A stretch of 64,000 nucleotides of DNA from positions 189,960,184-190,024,183 of the forward strand of contig CM066044.1 in assembly GCA_033557465.1 (NCBI GenBank), written 5' to 3'. The notes beneath the pieces were generated by a model, which saw only the letters and a list, made by a program, of their open reading frames with translations, was not told the DNA's origin and did not search any database. Position 1 is the stretch's first letter, and the number at the start of each line of letters is the position of its first letter. The stretch comes from Ichthyophis bannanicus (taxonomy: Eukaryota; Chordata; Amphibia; Gymnophiona; Ichthyophiidae). Made by a program: the position numbers and the translations under genes. Shown here in pieces: positions 33,851 to 43,649 of the stretch.

Positions 33851-34008
33851 ACTGGGGAGAGGCAGTGGGAAGGGCGGGAAGCTACTGCGCAGGAGCGAGC
33901 TATGCTCCCAAAAGCCTTCTGATTGGATGCTGGGGAGCATTCCCGTGCGGGCTTCGTCGGCGACGAACCCCATATGTGAAGACTCATTTCTGCTTGTTCC
34001 TGGAGATA
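33851..34008. repeat. DIRS C1 5' terminal repeat
   Basis: Inverse of 31825-31981. GGCGGGAA at 33873-33880 is in the same relative place as in A1 and A2. Confidence 0.88.
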
Positions 34009-34356
34009 ACATTTTTGTTTCTTTTTTGGGGCACTTTATGACTTTTTTCTTGATTTTTGAATTTTCTAATATCAACTGTACATGCATTAATTCATAGATT
34101 AATTCATGTTAAATTGATTTTGCATGGACCGAGTTTTTAAAGAAATGCTAACAAATACATGGAACTGATCTCTATGTGGTATAGCAGAGTTGAGCAGTTC
34201 TGATCTGTTTCTACTAACTTCATACAAACATTTCATGCAACCATTCCATCCACTGAGGAAATTTGCTTACCTTAGTGCAAGATATGATAAATAAGAGCCT
34301 AACATCAGTCAATCATTGTGGCAATTTTCAGTAAGTCTTCTTGATTCAAGCCCATG
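34009..34356. other. Spacer, no feature recognised
   Basis: AT-rich sequence between DIRS C1 and the left 114-bp direct repeat. No ORF or known repeat seen. Confidence 0.4.
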
Positions 34357-34470
34357 GGTAGTTTTTATGTCCATGTCATTTGCAGCTTACCACCTAAGGG
34401 GCAATTAAAAGAATAATACACAATTTTTGCCAAATGTGCTTTAAATGACAAACTTGTGCATTATTTGCAC
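34357..34470 (+). repeat. 114-bp direct repeat, left copy
   Basis: Runs from 'ggtagtttttatgtcc' to 'gcattatttgcac' and matches 38511-38625 in the same orientation at roughly 85-90 % identity by eye. It abuts the DIRS B2 remnant. Confidence 0.8.
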
Positions 34471-34649
34471 AATGCACAATACATTGTCCAACCCCGCCTG
34501 CAAGAACTCCAGAACATCTACCACTGATGCTCCCAACAGTCTGTTATTGCGGTTCTCACATCAACCTTCAAATATCTGCCAGACACGGACATAGGACAAA
34601 TGTGGTAATTATTCCTGGAACTTAGCCCCACTTTAAAAACCTTGCCCAC

Positions 34650-35455
34650 TCAAGGGCCAGGCCATAAGTGAGAATCCATCACCTGTGGCACTAGAATGGG
34701 TCCCTGTGCCAGTAATCGTCTATCACTGGCAGGCACAATGGCCTGCCTACTAACAATCGGATCAGATCCACATACCATGGATGGCGAGACCAATCCGGGG
34801 CCACTAGGATCACACGACCCTTGTGCTGTGCAATCCTCTGAAGGAGCCAACCGATCATAGTTCAAAGCAGGAAGACATAAAGACGACCTTCTCACGACCA
34901 TGGTTGTGCTAGGGCATCCAGCCCCTCTGACATCCTCTCTCTGCATCTTCTGAAGAAGCGAGTGGATTTGGCATTGCCTGCTGATGGCATGAGGTCCATC
35001 ATTGGTGGACCCCCAGCGATCCACTATGTCTGCAAATGCGGAATTCACCAACAACCATTCTGCTGCCTCCAGCTGATTCCTGCTCAAGTAATCCACCTGT
35101 AAGTTGTCTTTTCTGGCCACGTGAGCAGCCAATAGCACGATCAGGTGCTGCTCGGCCCACTGCAGAATGGGCTCCACTGCCCCTGCCTCCTTGTTTGTTG
35201 ATGTAGTCCACTGTTGAGGCATTGTTCGAGAACACTTGTACTGCCCTGTGTTTGAGGAGTGGCGCAAAGTGGCAAAACGCTCGCCAGACTGCTCTGATCT
35301 CCAGCCGATCGATGGACCATGAACTCTCCTCCTCTGTCCACTGTTCCTGCGTCACTTGGGAGCAGCAGTGTGCCCCCCAACTGAGCAGACTGGCATCCGT
35401 GGTCACCACTACCCAGTCTGGATTTTCCAGTGACACTTCTTTTGCCAAACTGCAC
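34650..35455 (-). pseudogene. DIRS B2 RNase H region
   Basis: 'VVTTDASLLSWGAHCCSQ' (first Asp), 'IDRLEIRAVWRAF' (Glu), 'VFSNNASTVDYINKQGG' (third block, Asp changed to Asn in 'SNNAS') and, in another frame, 'HVARKDNLQVDYLSRNQ' (fourth block). The loss of the third Asp and the frameshifts make it inactive. It precedes the missing recombinase. Confidence 0.82.
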
Positions 35456-35459
35456 CTGT

Positions 35460-36218
35460 TCAGGCTGAGACTGAGGTGACCACCTGGAAAGCTACACCCT
35501 TTGCAGTGGTCTCATTTGAGCTCTGGCTCAGGGAACCAAATCGACTGCTGCCATCATCAGACCTAGAACCTGTAGGTAATGCCACTTCGACAGTCGCAAC
35601 ATCCACAGGAACCGATGCACCATGCTCTGCAACTTCTCTATCATTTGCTCCAGCAGGGAGACTATTCCTGCCTGCTTGTCGAAACTCGCTCCCAGGTATA
35701 TCAACTGTTGCGACAGGTCCAATTTGCTCTTGGCTGAGTTGATCAACCAACTCAGCTCCTGCAGGAAGGATATCTCGTTCTGAGTTGCCTTCAAACTCTT
35801 GACCTTAGCTTTGCCCATATGAGCCAGTCGTCCAGATATGGATGGACCAGGATGCCCTCCTTCTGGAGTGCCACCACTGCCATGACCATCACCTTGATAA
35901 ATGTTCTGGGTGCTGTCACTAATCCAAATGGCATGGCCTGAAACTGGAAGTGACCCAGGAATTTTACTATGTTACTATGTTCTGATGCCCTGGGCATATG
36001 GAAATGTGTAGATAGCCCTATTGAACGTAGTGTTTCCATGTGAAACTGGGGCAGCCACAAGGACTGGTTGACCCACTGGATGTCCAGGATTGGCCAAAAA
36101 GCATGTTCTTCTTGGGCATGACGAAATAGATGGAGTAATGATCACACCCGTACTGGTTTGGTAGGACCGGTGCCACTGCGTACAGTGCCAGAAGGTGTTC
36201 CAACGTGCTTTTTACCAC
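35460..36218 (-). pseudogene. DIRS B2 reverse transcriptase
   Basis: 'FQAMPFGLVTAPRTFIKVM' and 'VHPYLDDWLIWAK' carry the RT palm and the YLDD box; 'INSAKSKLDLSQQLIYLGASFD' follows as the thumb-side block seen in A1 ('INFAKSTLLPSQNLEFMGARLD'). At least two frameshifts lie between these blocks, one near 35800. Confidence 0.83.
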
Positions 36219-36332
36219 CTGGGTCTAGTCTGGTGCTTTGCATGGTGAGACCATAAAAGGCATCTGCCAGAGGATGCTGGAATTCGAGAGCATAAGCGTT
36301 GTGGATGATCTCTAGAACCCACTGATCCAACG

Positions 36333-38014
36333 TTATTTGGACCCAGGAATGAAAGAAACTCTGGAGATGGCCTCCGATGTGCTCCTTGACCTCCTGGGTC
36401 CCCCTTGCTTCATTGGGGTTTCTTGGCTGAGTTGGAGACAGCCAAATAGAATCCCCAGTCTGTTCCACAACTCCAAAAGGACTGACCCCCAATAAGGGAA
36501 ACGTCCCTTCTGGGTAGGAGCAAAACACGCCACATGAAACCTGCAGAAATCCCATGCTTCTCCTCTAGCTTGAGACGCATGTCCATTTCCTCCCCGGGGT
36601 TTATCCTCTGGGAGCCTACCTCCTTTGAATTCCCCAAGGTCCTTAACCAGTTCTTTGACCAGATCCCCAAACAACAGCTTATCTTTAAAAGGAAGCTTGC
36701 TGAGCCTGATCTTGGAAGAAGCATCCGCTGACCAGTTGCGCAACTACAGGAACCATCATGCCGCAACCACTAATGCCATTCTTTTGGAAGAAGCACGCAC
36801 CAAGTCATAACAAAAATCTGACAAGTAGGCCGATGCCAACTCCAACTTAGATAACTTAGGGGGTTCCGAAAATTCACCCCCGAGAAGGCCAGGTAAGGCT
36901 TGAACCCAACGCATGCAAGCCCTGGCAACATACACCCCGCAGATAGAGGCCTGTAATGACAGCGCATTAACATCAAAGGCCTGCTTCAACAGCGACTCCA
37001 GTCTATGATCCTGTGGATCCTTGAGGGTTGCACTCCCTTCCACAGGCATTGTGGTCTTCTTGACCAATGCTGTGAGCAAGAAATCCACCTTAGGCGTCCG
37101 AAATGACTCCTTCTCCGCTTTGGGAACTGGGTACAGGCAGCCCATCGTCCACCCTCCTCTTAATCCCACTTCCGGGATGTCCCATTCCGCCTCAATCTTC
37201 TGCATGATGGCTTTATGCACTAGGAAGGAATTCTGTGGGGTCTTCTAGCGGAACCTCCTCCTGTGCGGTCCGAAAAGGGATGTTTAAAGCCACTAAAGAA
37301 TGAGATATGAGTGTCAGTAGCTCCTCCTTATGGAATACCCTGACTACAGCGGGATCCTCGCCAGTTGGAAGGTCTCCTTCCTGCTCCAGGGTCTCCAGGT
37401 CTTCCCCTTACCCAGACCCCAGGTCCTCCTCCTCACCCAGAGCCCGGGTCCTCCTCCTCGGTGACTTTGGCATGCCTTTGTCGCTTTGGCTGCCCCCGGT
37501 TGGCCTCCACCATCAAGGGGCACTTTAAAACTGCAGACTCAGCTGAAACTAACAGCTTCTCAAAACCTTTGCCCTGCTGTAACTTATATGCCTTGTGCAG
37601 CAGCAAAATAAACTCAGGAGAGAAATAAGAACTCTCCTCTGACCCCTGCAGAGGCCCCCCTTGCACTTGCCTCATGGTCTCCAACTAAAATGGCTGCCAC
37701 AGGACTTGAGTTGTCCATCACAATGGCCACCAGGGAAGAATCGCAGGAAATTTCCCGCCTCTGCGCGAGGGTTCCAGCAGCCCATGTGAGTCCCTTGGCC
37801 CCAGAGAATCCCACGACACTTCCAGGCATGAGCTAAGCCGCTTTCTGTGTTCCTCTAGTTCGCAGCTCTCTCTCACATGACTTGCAATAACCCACCTGAG
37901 AGAGTCGCAGCATGTGCCGCATGCAGAACAAGCAACTTTGGATCCCAGCATTGCTACCCTGACAGGCCTAAACCGTGCTGAACGACCACCTGCCAGAAAA
38001 TCAATTGAAATCAC
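36333..38014 (-). pseudogene. DIRS B2 gag-like ORF1
   Basis: The start region near 37960 has 'VACSACGTCCDSL' (Cys set). The middle (37220-36756) holds 'EAEWDIPEVGLRGGWTMG', 'KKTTMPVEGSATLKD', 'VYVARACMRWVQAL' and 'SAYLSDFCYDLVRASSKRM'. The end (36743) is 'LSKLPFKDKLLFGDLVKEL', which parallels the lineage A segment 'DVPCRGEDLFGKPVAEK'. Broken by several shifts. Confidence 0.75.
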
Positions 38015-38510
38015 CCCAACACTCTTCTATTCACTGTGGAGAGACCAAATTATTGGTGCTCAGCTCTTCAGATCCCCTCAGGGCTTCTGCTGCCGCCAGG
38101 ACTCACTGACGCCAACCAAATGGCTCATGGTGGTCCCGCAGGGTTCTGCTCCTGTCCACTGAAGGATTATGGAGTAGACTGCCACCCACTGCTCAAATTT
38201 GGGAGCTATTATTGTTGTTTTTTTAATCTAATAATACACATCAATTGTGCAGTCTGAGCCACTGCCAGGAACAGTTCTGCTCTTCCTTGCAACAACTAAT
38301 CAGCCTCGGGTGACCCTTAATCCTTCACAGTCCAGACAAGCAATTGAATGGATGTGTCCCAGCTGCTGCAGACTGAAGTACTGGGGAATAGCAGAGCAGT
38401 CAGAGGGTATAGGGTGACATCACTGGAACATTTGCATAATCAGTCTCGAACTGCTGGTAGACAGACACAAACTATTTGTCTGGACTGGACCGGAGGGACG
38501 TGGATGAATT

Positions 38511-38625
38511 GGTAGTTTTCATGTCCATGTCATTCACAGCTTACCATCTAAGGGGGCAGTTAAAAGAATAACACACAGTTTTTGCCAAATGTGCTTTAAA
38601 TGGCAAACGTATGCATTATTTGTAC
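38511..38625 (+). repeat. 114-bp direct repeat, right copy
   Basis: Partner of 34357-34470, beginning two bases after the B2 right terminus. Confidence 0.8.
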
Positions 38626-39566
38626 TTAATGCATGCTAGGTACCTCATTATTGAGCTTGCTTCATTATTTGTGGAAAGAATGCCAGCTTTGGATTGTTAT
38701 TATCTTTCCTCCTTGAGAGCATCACACCACTAACGGATGGCCTGATGCTGACATGAAGCATCAAAGGGGCCAGTGGTCTTGAAAAGATCCCAGCCACTCT
38801 AAACAGAGTCCCCACCAAGCAGATTCTCCCCCCAGGACAGAGTACACCATTCAAGCAGATCTCACTCCCCAGAACAAATCTCCAACCAGAGACAAAATGT
38901 CCCCCCAACAGCACTCCATCCCCCACTCCCAGCACCTATTGGGGGTCTTCTTAGTGTCTAGTGGGAGGCAGGAACAATCCCCAGTTCCTCCTGCTCCTTC
39001 AGCAGCTGTGTTCAAAATGGTGCCTCTTGACTCCTACTGGTAATAGCATCTTTGTTGTGTAGCTCTGCAAATGTACAAATAAAGCCTCAGTTGGTGGCCC
39101 AACAAAATAAACATCTTTACTCTAGAATAAAATCTTTTTGATCCCATCCTCTATAAAGTTTTAAAGCAAATGTTACCTACTGATGTTCCAAGAAAGTACT
39201 CGTAGGATAAGTCTAAGCTGTCAAATAAGCTGATCATCACTAGTTGCTACCTAGAGACCTTCACTGTGTTTTGCCATAGCTAAACAATATGCCTTAATTA
39301 TTGGAAGCATGGTGGTCCCTTGTATATTTAAAGACACCATATTAGTATAATAAGAGGAACCAAATGTATTCATTTTCTGTAGATATATAAACAGATTACT
39401 CCTCTTTGCAGTTCTCCACATGTCCAATTTCTTGTGAAAGACCATATAATCCTTAACTGTGTAGGATTAAGCAGCTGCTGAGATATACAAATTCTTTGAA
39501 GAGATTTTTTCTCTTTTGCAAATTCTATTGCTTCTTTCCTTGTGTATAATGGTACATTATCATCGA
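38626..39566. other. No gene recognised
   Basis: AT-rich intergenic DNA with a short CA/CC-rich part (38760-38940). No ORF above 100 codons and no repeat I can name. Confidence 0.4.
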
Positions 39567-39569
39567 TTA

Positions 39570-39690
39570 CACAGGTACACTAAAAAAAATTTTTTTTAAA
39601 CTGCCTCTAATGTTTCGATTGATTTTTACGTTTTTTGGTGCGCTGAATCCAAATCTGGTAACCAATTTGCTCCATCACGTACAGATTTTT
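39570..39690. repeat. Terminal inverted repeat, left
   Basis: CACAGGTACACT then an A/T run, 'aaactgcctctaatg', 'ggtgcgctgaatccaa' and 'ttgctccatcacgt' match the inverse of the right end in order, with small gaps. Confidence 0.8.
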
Positions 39691-40105
39691 TGCTACATTG
39701 GGTTAGCAGTTTGAGGTGAACGTTTCAGATTGAGTGCGATCGAGATAAAAGTTTCTTGGATGAATTCTTCATACTAATTGTTTAGTAGTTATTCAAATAA
39801 GAATAAAGAAAATTGTAACAAGGCAGCACATAAGAATAGAGTAATGTCAACAAAACACACTGTGATGGTAGCAAAATTGTCTGCACTTAAAACAGCCACA
39901 TACATGTGCACAAACATTGAGCATATAAGAGCGAGGTTAGACACAAAGCAAAGCAAAGAAATGTGCAAAAAATGTTGTACAGGTATGTATGTAAGAATAG
40001 AAAACGCAAACCGCACCATTGCAATACATGAAGACAAACACCCGATGGTGTGAAAATAAAATTCTAATAAATGAGATCCGACACTGTGGTAATAACTAGC
40101 AAATT

Positions 40106-40111
40106 TTTATT
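40106..40111 (-). promoter_or_regulatory. Polyadenylation signal (AATAAA on minus)
   Basis: TTTATT on plus, 63 nt beyond the stop codon of the 575-codon ORF and inside the element. Confidence 0.6.
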
Positions 40112-40173
40112 TTAAAGTTTAGTAAAAACACGATATTTGTCAACACAGTTTAGATTTTAAAGTCATTCTTGGG

Positions 40174-41901
40174 TCAATCAATCTCCTGGTGGGCCCGTTT
40201 CTTCTTCCCCCGAATGCTTCTCTTGGTGCGCTGCTTGGCGTATTTTTCATCTGGGGTTTCCCACAGCAGCAACCAGCAGAAATCAGCCATCATAGTGGTG
40301 TTCCATCTTCCTTGGTACCTTCTCTCTGCGTCCTTGAGGTCCTGGTGAAACCTTTCACCTTGTTCTTCACTGCACGCCCCCAAGTTTTCGGGAAAGTAGT
40401 TCACATGGGAGTGCAAGAAATGGACTTTCAGGCTCATGTTACAGCCTTGTTCTTTGAAGGCATTGAGCATCCTGGCAACAATATCCTTATAGTTCTCATC
40501 CCGCCTGTTCCCCAAGAATTTGAGAACAATATCCTTGAAGGAATCCCAGGCTTCTTTTTCCTTCTCAGACATCGTTTCAGCGAATGCTCCATCTGAAATG
40601 AGTTTCCTTATATCAGGGCCAACAAACACTCCTTCCTTTAGCTTTGCTTCAGAAAGTTGGGGGAACTTTGAGCAAAGGTACCGAAAGCACTCACCATCTT
40701 TTGGAAGGGACTTGATGAATTGCTTAATGAGACCCAACTTAATGTGGAGAGGTGGTAATAGAATTTTATCACGAGGTACCAAGCTCTCATGAAGAACATT
40801 TTTCTCACCGGGTCTCAAATACTCCCGAATTGGCCAGTCTTTTTTCCCCCAGTGTAGGTCACGGGCCCGGCTATCCCACAAGCAAAGGAAGCAGGGATAT
40901 TTGGTGAAACCGGATTGCTGCCCTAATAGCATGGATAGAAATTTAAAGTCTCCACAAATCATCCACTTATGCTCATCATAACGAATCTTCTGAAGAATCA
41001 GGGCCAAATTCTCGTATTTTTCTTGGAGAATAACAGAGTGAGCAATAGGAACTGAAGCGAATGTGTTGCCATTATGATGAAGAACACCTTTTATGCTGTC
41101 TTTTGACGAATCAATGAACAGCCGCCATTCAGCAGGATCATACTTGAGTTTAAACTTTTCCATCACTCCGTATATATCGTTGCAAAATACCAAATCTTCC
41201 TCTTTGCTGAAATACTTCAAAAATTGTGTCTCGCGATTGCGGTACCAATAAAAAGTTGTTCCTGGTGACAATAGATTTTTCTGTTTAAGCCGAGAACCTA
41301 GCAGTTGGGCAGCATCTTTTGGGAGTCCTAAATCCCGGACTAAATCATTCAATTCAGCTTGAGAGAAAAGTTCAGGTTTCCGATCTGGTTCAGTTTCAAA
41401 CTCGGAAGTACTGGACTCATCGGGAAAAGCCATCTGATGAGTCTCATCATGATCAGAACCGTCCACACAAATATGATCCAAAGATTTTGGTGGTTCAGGC
41501 ACAGGTACTTCGTTGCTATGAGGCATAGGCCTAATTGCTGAGGGAAGGTTGGGGTAACTTATTACGTTCTTATTTTTTAAGTTGTATCCCTTCACAATGC
41601 AAGAGCAAAAATAGCAGTCACTGCTGTGGTCTCTTTGTTCACGCCACATCATAGGTATTCCGAAACGAAATGCTTGTTTTTTACCTTTCATCCATAAGCG
41701 TAGATCTTCCACACATGTCTTGCACACTTTGTGAGGAGCCCACGGTTTGTCTTGATCGCCTAACTTCAAACCAAAATAGGCGAAATATACTTTTTTAATA
41801 AATGCAGAAATGTTCCTCTGCCGCTTTTTCACGGAATATTCCCCACAAATAAAACAAAAACTGTCCGGAGAGTTGACGCAACCTCTGGCTCTGTGAGCCA
41901 T
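40174..41901 (-). CDS. Putative transposase with D-D-C2C-H-E residue order
   Basis: The frame is open from 42153, but the Met at 41901 ('MAHRARGCVNSP') fits best because conserved-looking sequence starts there; this gives 575 aa. Residues 16-63 form a C-x2-C...C-x2-C module ('CFICG', 'CKTC'), ZAD-like in spacing, and another Cys pair lies at 96-99. Residues 150-175 are acidic linker. The core has 'LFIDSSKDS' (D264), 'ICGDFKFLSMLLG' (D318), 'YPCFLCLWDSRA' (C337, C340), 'LPPLHIKLG' (H386) and 'SEEQGERFHQD' (E512/513/516). This D, D, C2C, H, E order resembles RNase H-fold transposases of the CMC and RAG/Transib groups. The tail is basic. I recall similar unnamed proteins in insects, Hydra and fish. 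The catalytic reading is inference; the open frame and in-element location are seen directly. Confidence 0.75.
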   Translation of the reverse strand: MAHRARGCVNSPDSFCFICGEYSVKKRQRNISAFIKKVYFAYFGLKLGDQDKPWAPHKVCKTCVEDLRLWMKGKKQAFRFGIPMMWREQRDHSSDCYFCSCIVKGYNLKNKNVISYPNLPSAIRPMPHSNEVPVPEPPKSLDHICVDGSDHDETHQMAFPDESSTSEFETEPDRKPELFSQAELNDLVRDLGLPKDAAQLLGSRLKQKNLLSPGTTFYWYRNRETQFLKYFSKEEDLVFCNDIYGVMEKFKLKYDPAEWRLFIDSSKDSIKGVLHHNGNTFASVPIAHSVILQEKYENLALILQKIRYDEHKWMICGDFKFLSMLLGQQSGFTKYPCFLCLWDSRARDLHWGKKDWPIREYLRPGEKNVLHESLVPRDKILLPPLHIKLGLIKQFIKSLPKDGECFRYLCSKFPQLSEAKLKEGVFVGPDIRKLISDGAFAETMSEKEKEAWDSFKDIVLKFLGNRRDENYKDIVARMLNAFKEQGCNMSLKVHFLHSHVNYFPENLGACSEEQGERFHQDLKDAERRYQGRWNTTMMADFCWLLLWETPDEKYAKQRTKRSIRGKKKRAHQEID

Positions 41902-42289
41902 CACAAATACACAGCACTGCAAACTACAACTGTAGTGAACCACTTCGGAATAAAGCTGGATTACAACTGAGCAAACAAAAGGTAATAATGAACTTGCAAG
42001 AAACTGAAATTTGACAGGAATGTTCATGTCGCAACCACCGTGTTTGAGCGAGCGAACGAGGCGAGGCGAACAGGAAAGAACATGCGCCAGCGCGAGTACT
42101 GGATTTAGCCCCCCGCCTCCCAATTGTCCTGTTAATGTATAAAATGAATACAAAACACTCTAAAATATCATGAGGGAGTGTTTCTAGTTAGTTAACCATT
42201 ACAACCTCTATTTTGGGCCAAGAAAATAAACTGCAGTCGGCTAAAAAGAAATTATGTGAACATTCCTTATATGGGTAAGAAATCTAATT

Positions 42290-42405
42290 TTGCAAGAAAA
42301 CGTGACGTGATGGAACATTTTGGCTATTTTTCCTGGATTCAGCACCCCAAAATCTATAGGAATCAGTTGCAAAACTGGAGGCAGTTTTTTGGTAGTGTAC
42401 CTGTG
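42290..42405. repeat. Terminal inverted repeat, right
   Basis: Inverse of 39570-39690: 'acgtgatgga', 'tggattcagcacc', 'aggcagttttttggtagtgtacctgtg'. Followed by TTA. Confidence 0.8.
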
Positions 42406-42408
42406 TTA

Positions 42409-43308
42409 TTTCTACTCATCAAAATGCCTGTCCAAGTTTGATAATGGAGACTGACTCTAGACATTTATTTTCATATTTCAAAACTTTTTATGTGCTTGGA
42501 TCTGTTGACACTGTTAGATAGGCTTGGAGGTCTATGATAATAGCTCTGTATGTATAATCAATTTCTATGAGGCCTATTCCTTTGTCTCGAGGAATGTACA
42601 GGCTTGGTATACATTCATTCTTATAGATTACCTTGTGGGCATAGAGAATTATTCTTATTCATATATCAAGATTTTTTTGAAGGCAGTTTCTCCAAATGGG
42701 TTAATTTTGCACATACCTGACCGTCATGAACCTCATTCCTAAACCAGGGTATCTGAAGTGCAATCTGTCTCTCAAATTGACTGCTAATGCTCATTGTAAT
42801 ACTTGCATTATGTCAAAGAGAGCCTCCTTCTAGAGTTCATAAGATGTCATATGTATAGGCAATTTATCAATATGTGCTTGAAAATTCATTTTAATCAAGC
42901 CTGTAGCATTCCTACAACTGAAAGAAGTTCTGTATCCTTCTGCCACATTTTCTTAATCTCTGACTATTGCTTGGTACTTAAAGATCTTCTTTTCTCCACT
43001 TGATGCACAGAATGATCACTTGGCACGGAAACCTCTATTATCAATACTGTTCTCATGTTCTTCTCCTTCATCACAGTGTCCAGTCTTCTTGCATCCAAGT
43101 TTTTATCGGATGATCATAACCTTCATTTTTCACAATTTTCTTAGAGTCATGATCCCAATGCTTTTGAAGTCTTGAAGGACTAGAAAAGGGGACTGTTACT
43201 TCTGGAGAGAGATCTGCAATTGTGAGTATATACTTCTGGGAATTTTCTGAAAGGAATTCTTTCTAAAAAAGCTATTTAATCTGTGAACCCACTATTTTTT
43301 GATAAATC
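42409..43308. other. No gene recognised
   Basis: AT-rich sequence without convincing ORFs. Some parts ('ctttgtctcgaggaatgtacagg', 'tgccacattttcttaatctc') look like a decayed LINE 3' region, but I cannot place them. Confidence 0.35.
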
Positions 43309-43575
43309 AGTCAGGGCCTAGTAGCAGCAGTTTAAGTTTAAATTTAAAACACAAAAGAGAACTTTCTGGTTACATTTCATACCCAGCAGAGAGCTTATAG
43401 TTTAAATTTAATAGTCACTCAGGGCCTAGCATCAGCAAAGTATTTTTAGTTTAAATTTAAAACACAGAAGAGAGCTTTCTGGTTAAATTTAGAACCCAGC
43501 AGAGAGCTTGTAGTTTAAATTTCATAATAAGTTAGAGCCTAGCAGCAGCAAAGAGCTATAATTTAAATCAAATAA
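43309..43575 (+). repeat. Short tandem array, about 110-bp unit, 2.4 copies
   Basis: The unit start 'agggcctag' recurs at 43313 and 43421, and as 'agagcctag' at 43534 (spacing 108 and 113). Inside each unit 'agtttaaatttaaaacacag', 'gagctttctggtt' and 'acccagcagagagctt' recur in order. Minisatellite-like; it has no unique spacers, so it is not CRISPR-like. Confidence 0.85.
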
Positions 43576-43649
43576 GAATATAGCTTACCTCACCAGCACA
43601 GGTCAGGGTACTGTGTAGCAGCCCTCTTTTAATAAGTGTTATTGATAAA

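Larger units (their letters stand above)
31800..34008 (-). mobile_element. DIRS-type element C1, non-autonomous (gag-only)
   Basis: A compact 2.2-kb unit with inverted terminal repeats of about 160 bp (31825-31981 and 33851-34008) and a clear internal complementary region at 32067-32155. It therefore has the cis signals of a complete DIRS element. Between them lies only a gag-like ORF (32887-33645); no RT, RNase H or recombinase is recognisable. It would have to be mobilised in trans. It is related to lineage A in terminal plan (ending 'tcctggaga', a GGCGGGAA word) but clearly diverged. Confidence 0.88.
34471..38508 (-). mobile_element. DIRS-type retrotransposon B2, 3'-truncated
   Basis: B-lineage DIRS on minus. 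From right to left: right terminus ('tctggactggaccggagggacg', like B1), gag-like region (about 36333-38014), RT (35460-36218) and RNase H (34650-35455). The recombinase and internal complementary region are missing, so the 3' portion was lost. Many stops and shifts indicate considerable age. Near 35965-35980 a 'ttactatgttactatgttc' stretch interrupts the RT and looks like a small later insertion. Confidence 0.85.
39570..42405 (-). mobile_element. DNA transposon with CACAG termini and intact transposase-like ORF
   Basis: Both ends begin CACAGGTACACT (39570 on plus; 42405 on minus) and are flanked by TTA (39567-39569 and 42406-42408), a probable 3-bp target duplication. The terminal repeats are long and imperfect: further matches include 'aaactgcct', 'ggtgc..tgaatcca' and 'ctccatcacgt' at similar depth, about 110 bp in all. 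One ORF of 575 codons lies inside on minus with its own poly(A) signal. Length is 2836 bp. TIRs beginning CAC with a short TSD recall the CACTA/Mirage/Chapaev group; CACAG also recalls Transib/RAG ends, which however use 5-bp duplications. Family assignment is inference. Confidence 0.85.

Noticed and set aside
39778..40053. 91-codon plus-strand frame inside the 39.6-kb transposon
   Set aside because: Short, with no conserved-looking motif, and in the 3' region of the main gene. Cys-Lys-Lys-Cys words alone are not enough to call a second gene.
43309..43575. Repeat units with regular spacing, considered as a CRISPR-like array
   Set aside because: The units are contiguous at about 110 bp without distinct spacers, in a eukaryotic setting.
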